From assembly GCA_015657505.1 (NCBI GenBank), contig JADLKE010000001.1:232897-283459 (forward strand): a DNA stretch of 50,563 nucleotides, read 5' to 3'. Of this stretch, positions 1 to 9,326 are shown one piece after another. A program made the position numbers and the translations under genes. Under the pieces are notes generated by a model. It made no database searches and was not told the origin of the DNA. It saw nothing but the letters and a program-made list of their open reading frames with translations. How positions within the stretch are numbered: position 1 is the first letter of the stretch; every line of letters starts with the position of its first letter. This stretch comes from Ignavibacteria bacterium (GTDB lineage Bacteria; Bacteroidota; Ignavibacteria; Tepidaquicellales; Tepidaquicellaceae).

Positions 1-585
1 CGACGAATAGCAGGACCAGGTCAGGTGAAGCGGCGCATTCATTTTAAAAGAATACCTTACTATCTTTTCTTTCGTAAAATCTATTATCGGAGTTTCAATT
101 TTGATTTTCGTTCCCGGTTTAGTGCCGAGAGAAATCATTTTTTCAAACGCTTTAAAAAATTCCTTCCTGCAATCGGGATAACCGCTCGAGTCCTCTTCGA
201 CGGCGCCGATGAAAACACTGCGCGCGCCGATAACTTCAGCCCAGGACACTGCAATAGAAAGCAGGTTCGCGTTCCTGAAAGGCACATAAGTCGCGGGAAC
301 GCTTTTATTCTTCAGGTCCGCCTTCGCGACTTTAATTTTCCTGTCAGTCAGAGACGAGCCTCCTATCTTTTTTAGATAACCGATATCGGTAATTAAACGT
401 TCTTTAACGCGGTAATAATCAGCGACGTCGTGGAACGCTTTAAGTTCGCGGCTTTCGGTCCTCTGTCCGTAATTGACGTGGAGGAAAGCGAGGTCGAATT
501 TTTCATAAGCAAACGCGGCGGTTAGGGTGCTGTCCATACCGCCGCTAGCCAAAACTACCGCTTTATGTCTCTTTACCAGAGCCAT
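1..585 (-). CDS. queC: 7-cyano-7-deazaguanine synthase QueC (3' part outside window)
   Basis: ATP-dependent synthase that turns 7-carboxy-7-deazaguanine and ammonia into preQ0, a step of queuosine biosynthesis in the cytoplasm. I translated the minus strand from the ATG at 585; the frame stays open to base 1, so the C-terminus is missing. Visible motifs are the PP-loop SGGMDST at residues 14-20, VPFRNANLLSIA, EEDSSGYPDCR and TWSCY, the last carrying the first of the C-terminal zinc-binding cysteines. The start codon lies inside the end of the upstream CoA-transferase gene (13-bp overlap), which suggests translational coupling. queF, a later enzyme of the same pathway, sits separately at 11621-11995. 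Family assignment is very secure. Confidence 0.95.
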   Translation of the reverse strand, partial: MALVKRHKAVVLASGGMDSTLTAAFAYEKFDLAFLHVNYGQRTESRELKAFHDVADYYRVKERLITDIGYLKKIGGSSLTDRKIKVAKADLKNKSVPATYVPFRNANLLSIAVSWAEVIGARSVFIGAVEEDSSGYPDCRKEFFKAFEKMISLGTKPGTKIKIETPIIDFTKEKIVRYSFKMNAPLHLTWSCYSS

Positions 586-1886
586 TTGAACTCTTTTGCT
601 TTCCGTTCGAGTTCTTCCCTGAAATCGGGATGCGCTATGTCGATGAGAAGTTTAGTTCTCTCGCGCAGAGTTTTCCCGTACAAATCCGCGATGCCGTGTT
701 CGGTGATTATAGTCATCACGTCGGCGCGTGTCGTTACGACGCCTGAGCCTTCAGTGAGCATCGGAACGATTTTTGAAATCGTGTTATTCTTAGTGGTTGA
801 CGGGAAAGCGAGAATCGAGCGTCCGCCCTTGCTGCGCATCGCGCCGCGGACGAAATCGAGTTGTCCGCCGAAGCCGGAGAATATTCTCGTGCCCATCGAA
901 TCGGAGCATACCTGACCGCTGAGGTCAACCTGAATCGCGGAATTTATGGAGACCATATTATCATTTCTGGATATGTTCACCGGGTCATTTACGAATTTCG
1001 ACGAGCGGAATTCGATCAAGGGATTATTATTGATGTAATCGAAAACGGTTTTCGTACCTATAACGAAAGACGCGACGACTTTATTCGGAAGAAATGTTTT
1101 TTTCTCGCCGTTGACGACTCCGATATCAATCAGTTCGATAAGACCGTCGGAGAACATTTCGGTATGAATACCGAGGTCCTTTTTTTCTTTAAGGAACGGA
1201 AGCACGGCGTCGGGAATCGCGCCGATACCCATCTGCAGCGTAGCGCCGTCGGAGATAAGAGACGAGATGTGTTCGGCAATCCGCCTGTAAATATCTTTTT
1301 CCTCCGCGGAAGCGTTCGCGTCGACCATCGGAACATCGAGAAGCGGCCTGTCTACTTCTACTATATATTTGAGTTTACTGACGTGAATAAAATTGTCGCC
1401 GAGCACGCGGGGCATTTGGGGATTAATCTGGGCGATAATGACCTTCGCGTTTTCAGCCGCAATTTTCGAAACTTCGTTGCTGACTCCGTAGGAGCAATAA
1501 CCGTGTTCGTCGGGAGGCGACAGGTGTAGCATACAGACGTCAATGGGCATTCTTCCGAGTTCCATAAGCCAGCCGATTTCGGAAAGGAACACGGGATAGC
1601 AGTCCGCCCTGCCCTCGTTAACAGCCTTTCGAACATTTCCCGCAGTGAACAATGCTTCGTGCACGAAGTGCCCCGTCATTTTAGGGTCAACATAAGGGGC
1701 TTTATGGAACGTGGTCAGGTGAGCGACCTTTACGTTTTCAAGTTCTTTATATCTATCACACATAGCATCAACGAGCACATCGGGAAATGCACTGTTGGCG
1801 TGCAAGTAAACTCTATCATTGGACTTAATCACTTTGACAGCTTCTTCTGCTGATACGACCTTACTCTTGTAATTGGGTACAGGCAT
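573..1886 (-). CDS. Acetyl-CoA hydrolase/transferase family protein (4-hydroxybutyrate CoA-transferase-like)
   Basis: A 437-residue cytosolic enzyme that moves or hydrolyses CoA on short acyl-CoAs. It has the two-domain architecture of the acetyl-CoA hydrolase/4-hydroxybutyrate CoA-transferase family. The C-terminal domain shows GIGAIPDAVL (about 221-230) and HTEMFSDG (241-248). Glu243 in that motif corresponds to the glutamate that forms the covalent glutamyl-CoA intermediate in this family (family knowledge). Length is normal. The exact acyl donor and acceptor cannot be read from sequence; succinyl-CoA:acetate, 4-hydroxybutyrate or butyrate CoA transfer are all possible. It is the promoter-proximal gene, with queC overlapping its stop. 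Confidence 0.9.
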   Translation of the reverse strand: MPVPNYKSKVVSAEEAVKVIKSNDRVYLHANSAFPDVLVDAMCDRYKELENVKVAHLTTFHKAPYVDPKMTGHFVHEALFTAGNVRKAVNEGRADCYPVFLSEIGWLMELGRMPIDVCMLHLSPPDEHGYCSYGVSNEVSKIAAENAKVIIAQINPQMPRVLGDNFIHVSKLKYIVEVDRPLLDVPMVDANASAEEKDIYRRIAEHISSLISDGATLQMGIGAIPDAVLPFLKEKKDLGIHTEMFSDGLIELIDIGVVNGEKKTFLPNKVVASFVIGTKTVFDYINNNPLIEFRSSKFVNDPVNISRNDNMVSINSAIQVDLSGQVCSDSMGTRIFSGFGGQLDFVRGAMRSKGGRSILAFPSTTKNNTISKIVPMLTEGSGVVTTRADVMTIITEHGIADLYGKTLRERTKLLIDIAHPDFREELERKAKEFKWLW

Positions 1887-2082
1887 ACGTGAGGTATAGT
1901 TTTAAATTTTTGGATAATTTTTTATATGCATAAAAATAAGGTATTTATTCAATTTAAGAAACTCCTTTTTATTTCATAAAAAAAGAATGATCCGGACCGT
2001 TTAGCATACCGGGGATAGTTTTACGACAAATAATAATACGCATGAACCCGGGTTTAACAAAAAAATAATATTTTGGCTGAAA

Positions 2083-2844
2083 TTATTTTTTTCTTATGAA
2101 ATCAAGCACCGAATTAATAAAATTCAGAGGATGCGGAGGGCAGCCGGGTATATATAAATCAATTTTTATTTCATCGAAGAACTTCCGGTTTAATTCATCC
2201 GATTCAGCGAAGATGCCGCCGCTAATGGCGCATGCGCCGGCAGCAATAACAATTTTCGGTTCATTGACACTGTTAAAAGCGTCCATCAATGCGGGGGCCA
2301 TATTTTTGGAAACAGGTCCTGTTATCACTACTCCGTCTGCGTGTCTAGGAGATGCAACGAAATCAATTCCGAATCTTCCCATGTCAAAATTTACATTCGA
2401 GCATGCCGCAAGCTCCATTTCGCAGCCGTTGCATCCTGCTGCAGAGACCTGACGGAATTTCAGAGACCGTCCGAATAATTTGTGAATTTCCTTTCTCTTA
2501 ATTATCGCATCTTTCCTGAATTCTTCAAATGATTTATTTGATGTGATAATTAATTTTTCCCTGTCAGTACTTCCTGATTTATATTCGTTAATGAATTTTA
2601 CGGAGCCGTACCCGCACACTCTTTCGCATTCGCCGCAAAAAGTGCATTTCCCGATATCTATTGATAATGGTTTAAGAGAAATTGCGGAAGCCGGGCAAAT
2701 ATCGCTGCATTTTTGGCAGTCATCCATGCATTTACTTTCGTCAATCACGGGAAAACCGCGATGCATTCCGGATAATTTCGCGTTAGGAATATCCCGGATA
2801 CTCTGATAACCGTGCCGATTCCTTAATTTTATTAAGTCTAACAA
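2083..2844 (-). CDS. Ehr/Hyf-type complex: fused ferredoxin (HyfH-like) and NuoB-like small subunit (HyfI-like)
   Basis: A 253-residue electron-transfer subunit of a group-4-hydrogenase-related complex on the cytoplasmic face of the membrane. The N-terminal half is a two-cluster ferredoxin with Cys39/43/46/50 and Cys67/70/73/77. The first group has C-x3-C instead of the usual C-x2-C at its start. The C-terminal half is a NuoB/HyfI-like small subunit with CNGCEMEL (Cys138, Cys141), GAC (Cys205) and GCPPHP (Cys235), enough to ligate the proximal 4Fe-4S cluster. In E. coli hydrogenase 4 these are two proteins (HyfH and HyfI); here they are one chain. It is the last gene of the operon, 18 bp after the large-subunit gene. 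Confidence 0.88.
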   Translation of the reverse strand: MLDLIKLRNRHGYQSIRDIPNAKLSGMHRGFPVIDESKCMDDCQKCSDICPASAISLKPLSIDIGKCTFCGECERVCGYGSVKFINEYKSGSTDREKLIITSNKSFEEFRKDAIIKRKEIHKLFGRSLKFRQVSAAGCNGCEMELAACSNVNFDMGRFGIDFVASPRHADGVVITGPVSKNMAPALMDAFNSVNEPKIVIAAGACAISGGIFAESDELNRKFFDEIKIDLYIPGCPPHPLNFINSVLDFIRKK

Positions 2845-2862
2845 TTTTTCATTATTTATATT

Positions 2863-4350
2863 TTATAAATCAGTACCGCAGTATGATAGATTAAAACTTT
2901 TATTGCATAACGGGAAATCGGATACTCCCTCTTCCCTTACTGCCAGCGCGAGGGCAAACCAGTTATGGAATGAAGGGTCTTTGATTTTAACGCGTTTTAT
3001 ATTTCCTGATGAATTCGTGATTATTACATGGGCGATTTCACCTCTCCATCCTTCGGCAAGAGATACAACCATTCCATCGGGCTGCAGAGAATTTGCCGGA
3101 CATTTTAATTCACCATCCTGTAGATTTGCCAGCTGCTCCAAAATAATTCTTATTGAATGCTGAATTTCAATAAACCTCATGTAAGCCCTTGCAAAGACAT
3201 CGCCTGATTCAAGTGTTAATTTATGTACGGTAAAATACTGATAAGCATCAAACGGATGGTCGGAACGAATATCCAGGGAAATTCCGCTAGACCTCGCTGC
3301 GGGTCCTACCATGCCAATCTCCAGAGCAGTTTCCTTTTCAATAACACCTGTCTGCTCGAATCTTTCAAGCACGGATGCGGAAGAGAACAAAACTTCGGCA
3401 GCAAGATCCGCATCATCTGATAGACGGTTTAAAATTGATTTAATTTCACTCTCGAGTTTTGAAGATATATCGTAATTAATTCCGCCGATGGTCATTATTC
3501 CGCGCCCGAATCTGTTCCCGCAAATAGCCATTGTAGTATTAATTATCTTAGTGCGGAGAGCGCCGAATACTGAATTTCCCGTCAGGTATGCTACATCTCC
3601 GGATAGCGCGGATAGGTCGCCCAGATGGACGGCAATCCTTTCAAGTTCAAGCATTATCGTTCGAATGAGTTGTGCTCTTCGTGATATAGCAGTATTGCCG
3701 AGCGATTCCATTGCTCTGACAAATGCACCCGCATGTCCGATGACCGTATCCCCTGCGACAGATTCGGAAAGCTTTGTAAGATACAACGATTTATTATAAT
3801 TCTTAACGAATAAATCTTCTATTCCGCGATGCTGGAATCCGTGTTCAATCTCCAGATAATAAACCTTTTCACCATGGCATGAAAATCTGAAATGCCCGGG
3901 TTCAATCACGCCTGCATGAATCGGGCCGACACCGACTTCATGCATTTCTTCACCCGTCATATTAAAGAAGTTATATGGAATTTCTTCACTGCTGATCCCC
4001 GCGATTCCTTTGCGTACAGGCTTCAGCCAGGGATGCCCCTTCGGCTCAATCCCAAATTGCTCATAGAACTCCCTCTCAAATAAATGAGCCGCAGGTATTT
4101 CCGGTGTAATGGATTGATATTCCTTTTCATTTCCGAATTTCGAAGAAGCAATAAAAAGACGCGAAGTAAGATCATCTGCCAATACGGCATACAGTATTAA
4201 GCGGCCGTCCTTTTTATCGCCAAAGAACTGAACCAGTCTTCTTCCGTTTTTAATTCCGTCAATAATCTGTGTCCTCAGTTCATTCATATGAAGCTGCGGA
4301 ATATCCTCTAATGAAACAGATTTAAGATTTTTTGTTTCTGTCCAGTTCAA
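2863..4350 (-). CDS. Ehr-type large subunit: NuoC + NuoD/HycE-like fusion lacking [NiFe] ligands
   Basis: A 495-residue homologue of HycE/HyfG. Residues 1-115 are the NuoC-like 30-kDa domain, ending FEREFYEQFGIEPKGHP. Residues 140-495 are the NuoD-like 49-kDa domain, with GPIHAGVIEPGHFRFS and EHGFQHRGIEDL. In true [NiFe] hydrogenases two CxxC motifs bind the metal. At the first site this protein reads SVAGDTVIGHA, with Ala199 and Thr202 at the cysteine positions. At the second, C-terminal site it reads SFNLSYCGTDL where HycE has SLDPCYSCTDR. Cys482 and Cys491 do not fall on the ligand positions. It therefore should not make H2 and belongs to the energy-converting-hydrogenase-related group (inference from motifs). 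The real substrate is unknown. Confidence 0.88.
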   Translation of the reverse strand: MNWTETKNLKSVSLEDIPQLHMNELRTQIIDGIKNGRRLVQFFGDKKDGRLILYAVLADDLTSRLFIASSKFGNEKEYQSITPEIPAAHLFEREFYEQFGIEPKGHPWLKPVRKGIAGISSEEIPYNFFNMTGEEMHEVGVGPIHAGVIEPGHFRFSCHGEKVYYLEIEHGFQHRGIEDLFVKNYNKSLYLTKLSESVAGDTVIGHAGAFVRAMESLGNTAISRRAQLIRTIMLELERIAVHLGDLSALSGDVAYLTGNSVFGALRTKIINTTMAICGNRFGRGIMTIGGINYDISSKLESEIKSILNRLSDDADLAAEVLFSSASVLERFEQTGVIEKETALEIGMVGPAARSSGISLDIRSDHPFDAYQYFTVHKLTLESGDVFARAYMRFIEIQHSIRIILEQLANLQDGELKCPANSLQPDGMVVSLAEGWRGEIAHVIITNSSGNIKRVKIKDPSFHNWFALALAVREEGVSDFPLCNKSFNLSYCGTDL

Positions 4351-4362
4351 TTTAAATATGCA

Positions 4363-5793
4363 TTAATGAAATAATTCCGCAATCCTGTTCAATATATCTA
4401 TCATTTGCGGAGGAAAATTTATTCCTATAATTAAAAGTATTACAATCAGAACCACCTGAGGCGCGTATGCATAAAATGACCGATTTATTTTTCCAGACTT
4501 CCCGGCAGCATCATCTCCAAAGGACATTTTAAAAACCGCTTTTCCCATACCGAAAGCGACTATCAGCATAAACAAAAAGAACGGTATTATAAGCCAGCTG
4601 TTTCCGTTAACCCAGAATGCTTTAACAATAAGGAATTTGCTGAGAAATACGGGGAACGGCGGCATGCCTATAATAGAAAGCATTGAAATAATCCAGAGCC
4701 ACCCTGTAAGCGGATCCCTTTTCAGCAGCCCGCTCACATCATCAATTTTTTTGCTTTTATAAATATCAAGAATTTTGCCCGAAGTCAGAAATAATGATGT
4801 CTTTGAAAGCGAATGCGCGAATGTATGTATCATTGCTGCATACATGCCTAAACTGCCGAGAGACATTCCTATAAAAAGAATTCCCATATTCTCTATCGAA
4901 GAATAAGCAAGCATTCTTTTGTAATTTTTTATATGCAGTATAAATACCGAACTTACAATCAGCGACAGGAATCCTGAAATCATAAATAGAAAATTCGAAA
5001 AACTTTCAAGATGAGCCAGAACCAGAATCCCCTGAACACGTATTAATCCAAGAAATGCCATATTAAGCAGTGCGCCCGATAATAGCGCGGATACAGGCGA
5101 AGGCGCTTCCGAATGCGCGTCAGGAAGCCATGCATGAATCGGGGCGATACCGATCTTCGTTCCTAAGCCTACAAAAATAAATGCAAATGACAGTTTAAGC
5201 CATAAAGGATTTATTTCCGATGCGCGGTTGTACAGATCAGCAAAGAACAGCGAGTTAATATTCTTACTACCAATTGAGAGAAGAATAATTCCTACAAAAG
5301 CCAGTGCGATGCCAATCGAGCAGATGTAAACATATTTCCAGGTAGCTTCCAAAGCTGATTTTCTTTTCTCGAAATATATCAGCAAAGCGCTTGTTAATGT
5401 TGTCGCTTCGACGAAAACCCAGAGCATAGCAAGGTGCGTTGCAAGAATCACTCCTGTCATTGACGCCAGGAAAAAAAGCATTTTCAAAACGTAACTTGCT
5501 TCCCTGACAGCGGGTAATCCGGATTCTTTAAAATAGAAAAGGCTGTAAACGTAAACACCTCCGAACACCATAGCCATTATTGTAAAGAAGTACAGACCTA
5601 TGTCATCAAATTGGAAAAAGACCGACAGCCAGTCAGGCAGCCAGGGTAATTCCAAATGAAACCATCTCGCCGAGGCAATTATGATATACAGCGCTGATGA
5701 ACTAAACAAAGAAATACGGTTGAAGACTTTATTTTTTACCAGCAGACCCGCAAGGCCCATAATTACAGGGAATATTATGATAGTCGTTGTCAT
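4363..5793 (-). CDS. HyfF-like antiporter-type membrane subunit (NuoN/NuoM family)
   Basis: A 476-residue, roughly 13-14 helix membrane protein of the Mrp/Nuo antiporter-like family, expected to translocate protons or sodium. Hallmarks are the TM5 glutamate in WVFVEATTLTSALL, the lysine of GLGTKIGIAPIHAWLPDAHS, SALLSGALLNMAFLGL, and the later MLAYSSIENMGIL and HTFAHSLSKTSLFLTSG. These are the conserved charged residues of the ion path (family knowledge). It is somewhat shorter than E. coli HyfF at the C-terminus. It starts 1 bp after the stop of the HyfE-like gene and lies 12 bp before the large-subunit gene. Confidence 0.9.
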   Translation of the reverse strand: MTTTIIIFPVIMGLAGLLVKNKVFNRISLFSSSALYIIIASARWFHLELPWLPDWLSVFFQFDDIGLYFFTIMAMVFGGVYVYSLFYFKESGLPAVREASYVLKMLFFLASMTGVILATHLAMLWVFVEATTLTSALLIYFEKRKSALEATWKYVYICSIGIALAFVGIILLSIGSKNINSLFFADLYNRASEINPLWLKLSFAFIFVGLGTKIGIAPIHAWLPDAHSEAPSPVSALLSGALLNMAFLGLIRVQGILVLAHLESFSNFLFMISGFLSLIVSSVFILHIKNYKRMLAYSSIENMGILFIGMSLGSLGMYAAMIHTFAHSLSKTSLFLTSGKILDIYKSKKIDDVSGLLKRDPLTGWLWIISMLSIIGMPPFPVFLSKFLIVKAFWVNGNSWLIIPFFLFMLIVAFGMGKAVFKMSFGDDAAGKSGKINRSFYAYAPQVVLIVILLIIGINFPPQMIDILNRIAELFH

Positions 5794-5794
5794 A

Positions 5795-6430
5795 TTAATC
5801 CTTAAGCTCCGTTAAAACATCGATGTGGCTGTCGTCATACTCTTCTGTGATTTTGTTGAAAAAGATTGCAAACAAATATATACCGACGAACAGGTCGAGA
5901 AGTACTCCTATATTCACAAGCATCGGTATTTCATTTGCGACAGAAAGCGAAAGCAGAAATATTCCGTTTTCGAGCATCATATAACACAGTATATGCGTAA
6001 TAATTTTTTTCCTGCTTATTATTAAGAACAAACTGGATATTATAAGTACTATGGAAATTCCGAAATACAGCGGCTTTATTTCAACATTCGTTTTTGCCGC
6101 CCAATATGCCGCGATAAAGCCGAAAATAAAAATTATTACGGCTATCAGAAGCGAATAAAACTGGGAAATAAACGGTTCAACTTCTCTTCGTATCTCGTTT
6201 TTCCTGATAATCGTCAGAAGGAAATAAGGAATAACTATTGTTTTGATACCAAGCGTTTCAATGCTCAGAAAAACAATATTCAGCCAGTTAATTTCTTTTA
6301 TGTCGATTATAATGAGAAGAAATAAAATGAATCCCTGTAAAGCCAGTGTTTTCACATAAGCTTCGATTCTGCTTACTGCAAAAACGTAAAGCATGGTTGT
6401 ACCTATAAGTATCATCAGAATTTCGTCCAT
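5795..6430 (-). CDS. HyfE-like membrane subunit
   Basis: A 211-residue, almost entirely hydrophobic protein with about seven predicted helices. It matches the HyfE (hydrogenase 4 component E) family in length, position and the stretch THILCYMMLENGIFLLSLS, which resembles the NuoK-like core with an intramembrane glutamate (ENGIF). The N-terminus carries a second acidic, helix-rich half. In E. coli hyfE also lies between hyfD and hyfF; here it sits directly between the HyfC-like and HyfF-like genes. Its start codon shares one base with the stop of the gene upstream. Expected role: proton-path and scaffold subunit of the membrane arm. Confidence 0.82.
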   Translation of the reverse strand: MDEILMILIGTTMLYVFAVSRIEAYVKTLALQGFILFLLIIIDIKEINWLNIVFLSIETLGIKTIVIPYFLLTIIRKNEIRREVEPFISQFYSLLIAVIIFIFGFIAAYWAAKTNVEIKPLYFGISIVLIISSLFLIISRKKIITHILCYMMLENGIFLLSLSVANEIPMLVNIGVLLDLFVGIYLFAIFFNKITEEYDDSHIDVLTELKD

Positions 6431-7347
6431 CAGAATCCTCCGTTTAAAAAGAAAATTATCACTGCAAATGCTGTCAGTGACAGCGCTGTCATAAGAAAAA
6501 TAAATTGCGGGACATGCGACATTCTCGACCTGGCAATAAGCGATTCAACGAGACCGACGGAAATAAATGAAAGCGATATAAGCAAAACAAAAAGAAGTAT
6601 TCCCGGGACTAATGCAAGTGAAGCCGGTATAAGTAAATTTACAATAAGTATTGTAATCATTACCATTTTCAAAACCGATGCATATAAAATGAATGCCAGG
6701 TCCGGTCCGGAATAATCCAGAATCATTACTTCATGAATCATAGTAAGTTCAAGATGTGTATTCGGATCATCCACGGGAACACGGCTTCCTTCCACAAGAA
6801 GCATTATAAATAAAGAAATTACAAATAATATTTTTATCAATATTGTATAGCTTGCGCTCAAACTGAGAGCAGTGAAAATCGATGTAAAAGACACCTGATT
6901 CGTCAACAGTGCAAGCGAACCTATAATGATGAAAAATGCCGGTTCTACAATCGTGGAAAATGTAACTTCCCTGCTTGCGCCCATACCTTCAAAACTGCTC
7001 CCGGTATCCAGCGCGGCAAGGACAGTCATAAACTTTGAGAATCCGAGAATATAAGAGAATAAAACAATATCACCCTGGAAACTTATAACAGAATTTGAGA
7101 AAGGCAAAGGAATAACTAATATAGCAAAAATTACCGAAGCAATATTTACAGACGGGGTAATCCGGAATATTAATGATGTGGTTCTGCTGATTACAACACC
7201 TTTTTTAAGCAGTTTGTAAAAATCATAATACGGCTGGAATATTGACGCTCCTTTTCTTCCCGCCCAGACAGCTTTGGTTTTATTAATAATCCCTATAAAG
7301 AAAAAAGGAGATATTAATACAGTTATCAGTGTAATAATTTTTATCAT
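6430..7347 (-). CDS. HyfC/HycD-like membrane subunit (NuoH family)
   Basis: A 305-residue membrane protein, the piece that couples the peripheral arm to the ion-pumping arm. Two family signatures are clear: the cytoplasmic loop WAGRKGASIFQPYYDFYKLL near residues 29-48, and VDDPNTHLELTMIHEVMILD near 190-210, which carries the conserved acidic loop of NuoH/HycD. About eight helices are visible and the length is close to E. coli HyfC. Its ATG overlaps the stop of the HyfB-like gene by 4 bp, and its own stop overlaps the HyfE-like start by 1 bp, so the subunits are translationally coupled. Confidence 0.92.
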   Translation of the reverse strand: MIKIITLITVLISPFFFIGIINKTKAVWAGRKGASIFQPYYDFYKLLKKGVVISRTTSLIFRITPSVNIASVIFAILVIPLPFSNSVISFQGDIVLFSYILGFSKFMTVLAALDTGSSFEGMGASREVTFSTIVEPAFFIIIGSLALLTNQVSFTSIFTALSLSASYTILIKILFVISLFIMLLVEGSRVPVDDPNTHLELTMIHEVMILDYSGPDLAFILYASVLKMVMITILIVNLLIPASLALVPGILLFVLLISLSFISVGLVESLIARSRMSHVPQFIFLMTALSLTAFAVIIFFLNGGF

Positions 7348-9326
7348 GACTCAGCTCCTAAAATCCAGATTATCAGCAGAATCAGAAAAATTAATCCATA
7401 AGTTATATATTGCTGCAGCTTTCCGCTTTGTATCCAGGTAAATCTATTCAGAGTTTTATCAAGATAACCGATAAACGGCTGAATTAAAAATCTCTCCGAA
7501 TAATCCTGAGTCTGGCTTTCTAAAGAAGCATTTGCGGGAAACAGAATCCTGTCTTTTTTAAATTTTATTTTCAACGGCACCAATTCACCAACCAGTTGTA
7601 AGAAAGGACGGGCAAAAGAACTGGCGGTATATTGCATACGGCTGTTATCGGTCTGATATCCGCAATCCCAGGTTTTAAAAACGGAGACTTCTCTTTTTCT
7701 TAAAAGTAGAATTCTTAACAAAAAGAAAAATCCGAACAATCCTATCAAAATTATATATATATATCCGAGCGAGCTGTATATTTGTGTAATGTTTTCAAAC
7801 TCAAATGAGATATCGCCGGGAATAAACTGTTTTACAATCTGCAGCAGAAACGGCATAACCAGCGCCGGCAATAATCCTATGAACAAAACAAAGGAAGATA
7901 GAATAATCATAGGCAGAATAAACAGAAACGGTTCTTTGGTACTTTTGTCTTCATATTCTGTTCTGGGTGTACCTAAAAAACAAATTCCGAATACTTTTGT
8001 AAAGCAAAGGACCGCCATTACCCCGATAAGGGCGAGACCTGAAAACCCTGTCAGCATTGTTATGTTCAAAGCAGGATTATTGACCGTAAAACCTTTCGCC
8101 ATTCCGAGATAAATCGCAAACTCACTTATAAAACCGTTGAACAAGGGTAATCCGCTAATGGCCAGAGACCCGAGTAAAAACATATATGAGGTCAGCGGAA
8201 TATATTTTAAAAGACCGCCAAGTTTTTCGGTATTCCTTGTATGGTATTTAGAATAAACCACTCCTGAACCAAAAAACAACAAAGACTTGAAAGTAAAGTG
8301 ATTGAAGACATGCAGTATGGCGCCGAGAAAACCGAGTATTGCAAGCGATAGGTTATTATATGTGAGTCCGAGCATTCCCAGACCAATACCCATCCCTATT
8401 ATTCCTATGTTTTCAACGCTGTGATAAGCAAGTAATTTTTTTATATCATGCTGGGCAATTGCATTCACGACACCAAAAATACCTGTGAGAAGAGAAATTA
8501 AAAATACAGCATAAGATAATTTATAATCAGGTGTACCCGTTAGAAGAATTATCCTTAAAATCCCGTATATGCCCATTTTAATCATCACTCCGGACATAAG
8601 CGCTGAAACTCCCGTAGGCGCTGCGGGATGAGCCTTGGGAAGCCAGGTGTGCAAGGGAACAAATCCGGCTTTAATTCCGAACCCGATAAAGAAAAGGAAA
8701 AATAACAAAACTGTATAGTCAGAACTGCCGAGCATGTTTTTAAAAGTAATAAAATCTGCCGAGCCTGAAACAGCCGCTGCCCATCCGAAGGAAGTGATAA
8801 GAAACGCAGCCCCTATCTGCATAGCGATAAAATAATATATACCCGCTTTGCGGACTTCGTCTTTTCCGTTCTCAAAGTTTACAAGGAAGAATGAGGAAAC
8901 TGACATGAGTTCCCATACAATCAAAAATAATATTGCATTCTGTACGATGACAACAAGCAGCATGGAAGTAACCATTAATCCCAGGAAAAAATAATATCCT
9001 GACAGTTCAGATTTCTTCCCGGGATACATTTTCATATATTCGATGGAATAAACTGAGGCAAGCAAAGCGCCGATGGAAATAATTAGAGAAAAGGCAGCAG
9101 CCAATGAATCCAGACGGATGAATGCCGTCCCTATCGGTTCGGAAAATAATAAAGCAGACTCAAATTGTCCGCCTGATTTCAGAATTGCGAATATAACAGG
9201 CAGAATAAAGATTTGCGCAATGGAACTGAAAATTAAAAATAATACTGCTTTATAATTCTCTTTAACAAAAATTGAAGCAATTCCGCCGATAAAGAAAAGA
9301 AATATTCCGATTAATAAATTGTTCAT
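7344..9326 (-). CDS. HyfB-like antiporter-type membrane subunit (NuoL family)
   Basis: A 660-residue, NuoL/HyfB-type subunit, close to the size of E. coli HyfB. The ion-path residues are present: glutamate in LIVWELMSVSSFFLVNFE, lysine and histidine in GIKAGFVPLHTWLPKAHP, then TGVSALMSGVMIKMGIYG, LLAYHSVENIGIIGMGIG and HVFNHFTFKSLLFFGSG. After the 14-helix core comes a hydrophilic stretch (TWDCGYQTDNSRMQYT, about 560-576) and a final helix, as in HyfB. With the HyfF-like protein this makes two antiporter-like modules in the complex. The start overlaps the stop of the HTH-EIIA regulator gene (ATGA, 4 bp), tying pump expression to that regulator. Confidence 0.92.
   Translation of the reverse strand: MNNLLIGIFLFFIGGIASIFVKENYKAVLFLIFSSIAQIFILPVIFAILKSGGQFESALLFSEPIGTAFIRLDSLAAAFSLIISIGALLASVYSIEYMKMYPGKKSELSGYYFFLGLMVTSMLLVVIVQNAILFLIVWELMSVSSFFLVNFENGKDEVRKAGIYYFIAMQIGAAFLITSFGWAAAVSGSADFITFKNMLGSSDYTVLLFFLFFIGFGIKAGFVPLHTWLPKAHPAAPTGVSALMSGVMIKMGIYGILRIILLTGTPDYKLSYAVFLISLLTGIFGVVNAIAQHDIKKLLAYHSVENIGIIGMGIGLGMLGLTYNNLSLAILGFLGAILHVFNHFTFKSLLFFGSGVVYSKYHTRNTEKLGGLLKYIPLTSYMFLLGSLAISGLPLFNGFISEFAIYLGMAKGFTVNNPALNITMLTGFSGLALIGVMAVLCFTKVFGICFLGTPRTEYEDKSTKEPFLFILPMIILSSFVLFIGLLPALVMPFLLQIVKQFIPGDISFEFENITQIYSSLGYIYIILIGLFGFFFLLRILLLRKREVSVFKTWDCGYQTDNSRMQYTASSFARPFLQLVGELVPLKIKFKKDRILFPANASLESQTQDYSERFLIQPFIGYLDKTLNRFTWIQSGKLQQYITYGLIFLILLIIWILGAES

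Noticed and set aside
2863..4350. Annotation as an active [NiFe] hydrogenase large subunit
   Set aside because: Both CxxC metal motifs are replaced (Ala199/Thr202 and LSYCG); no nickel site can be built.
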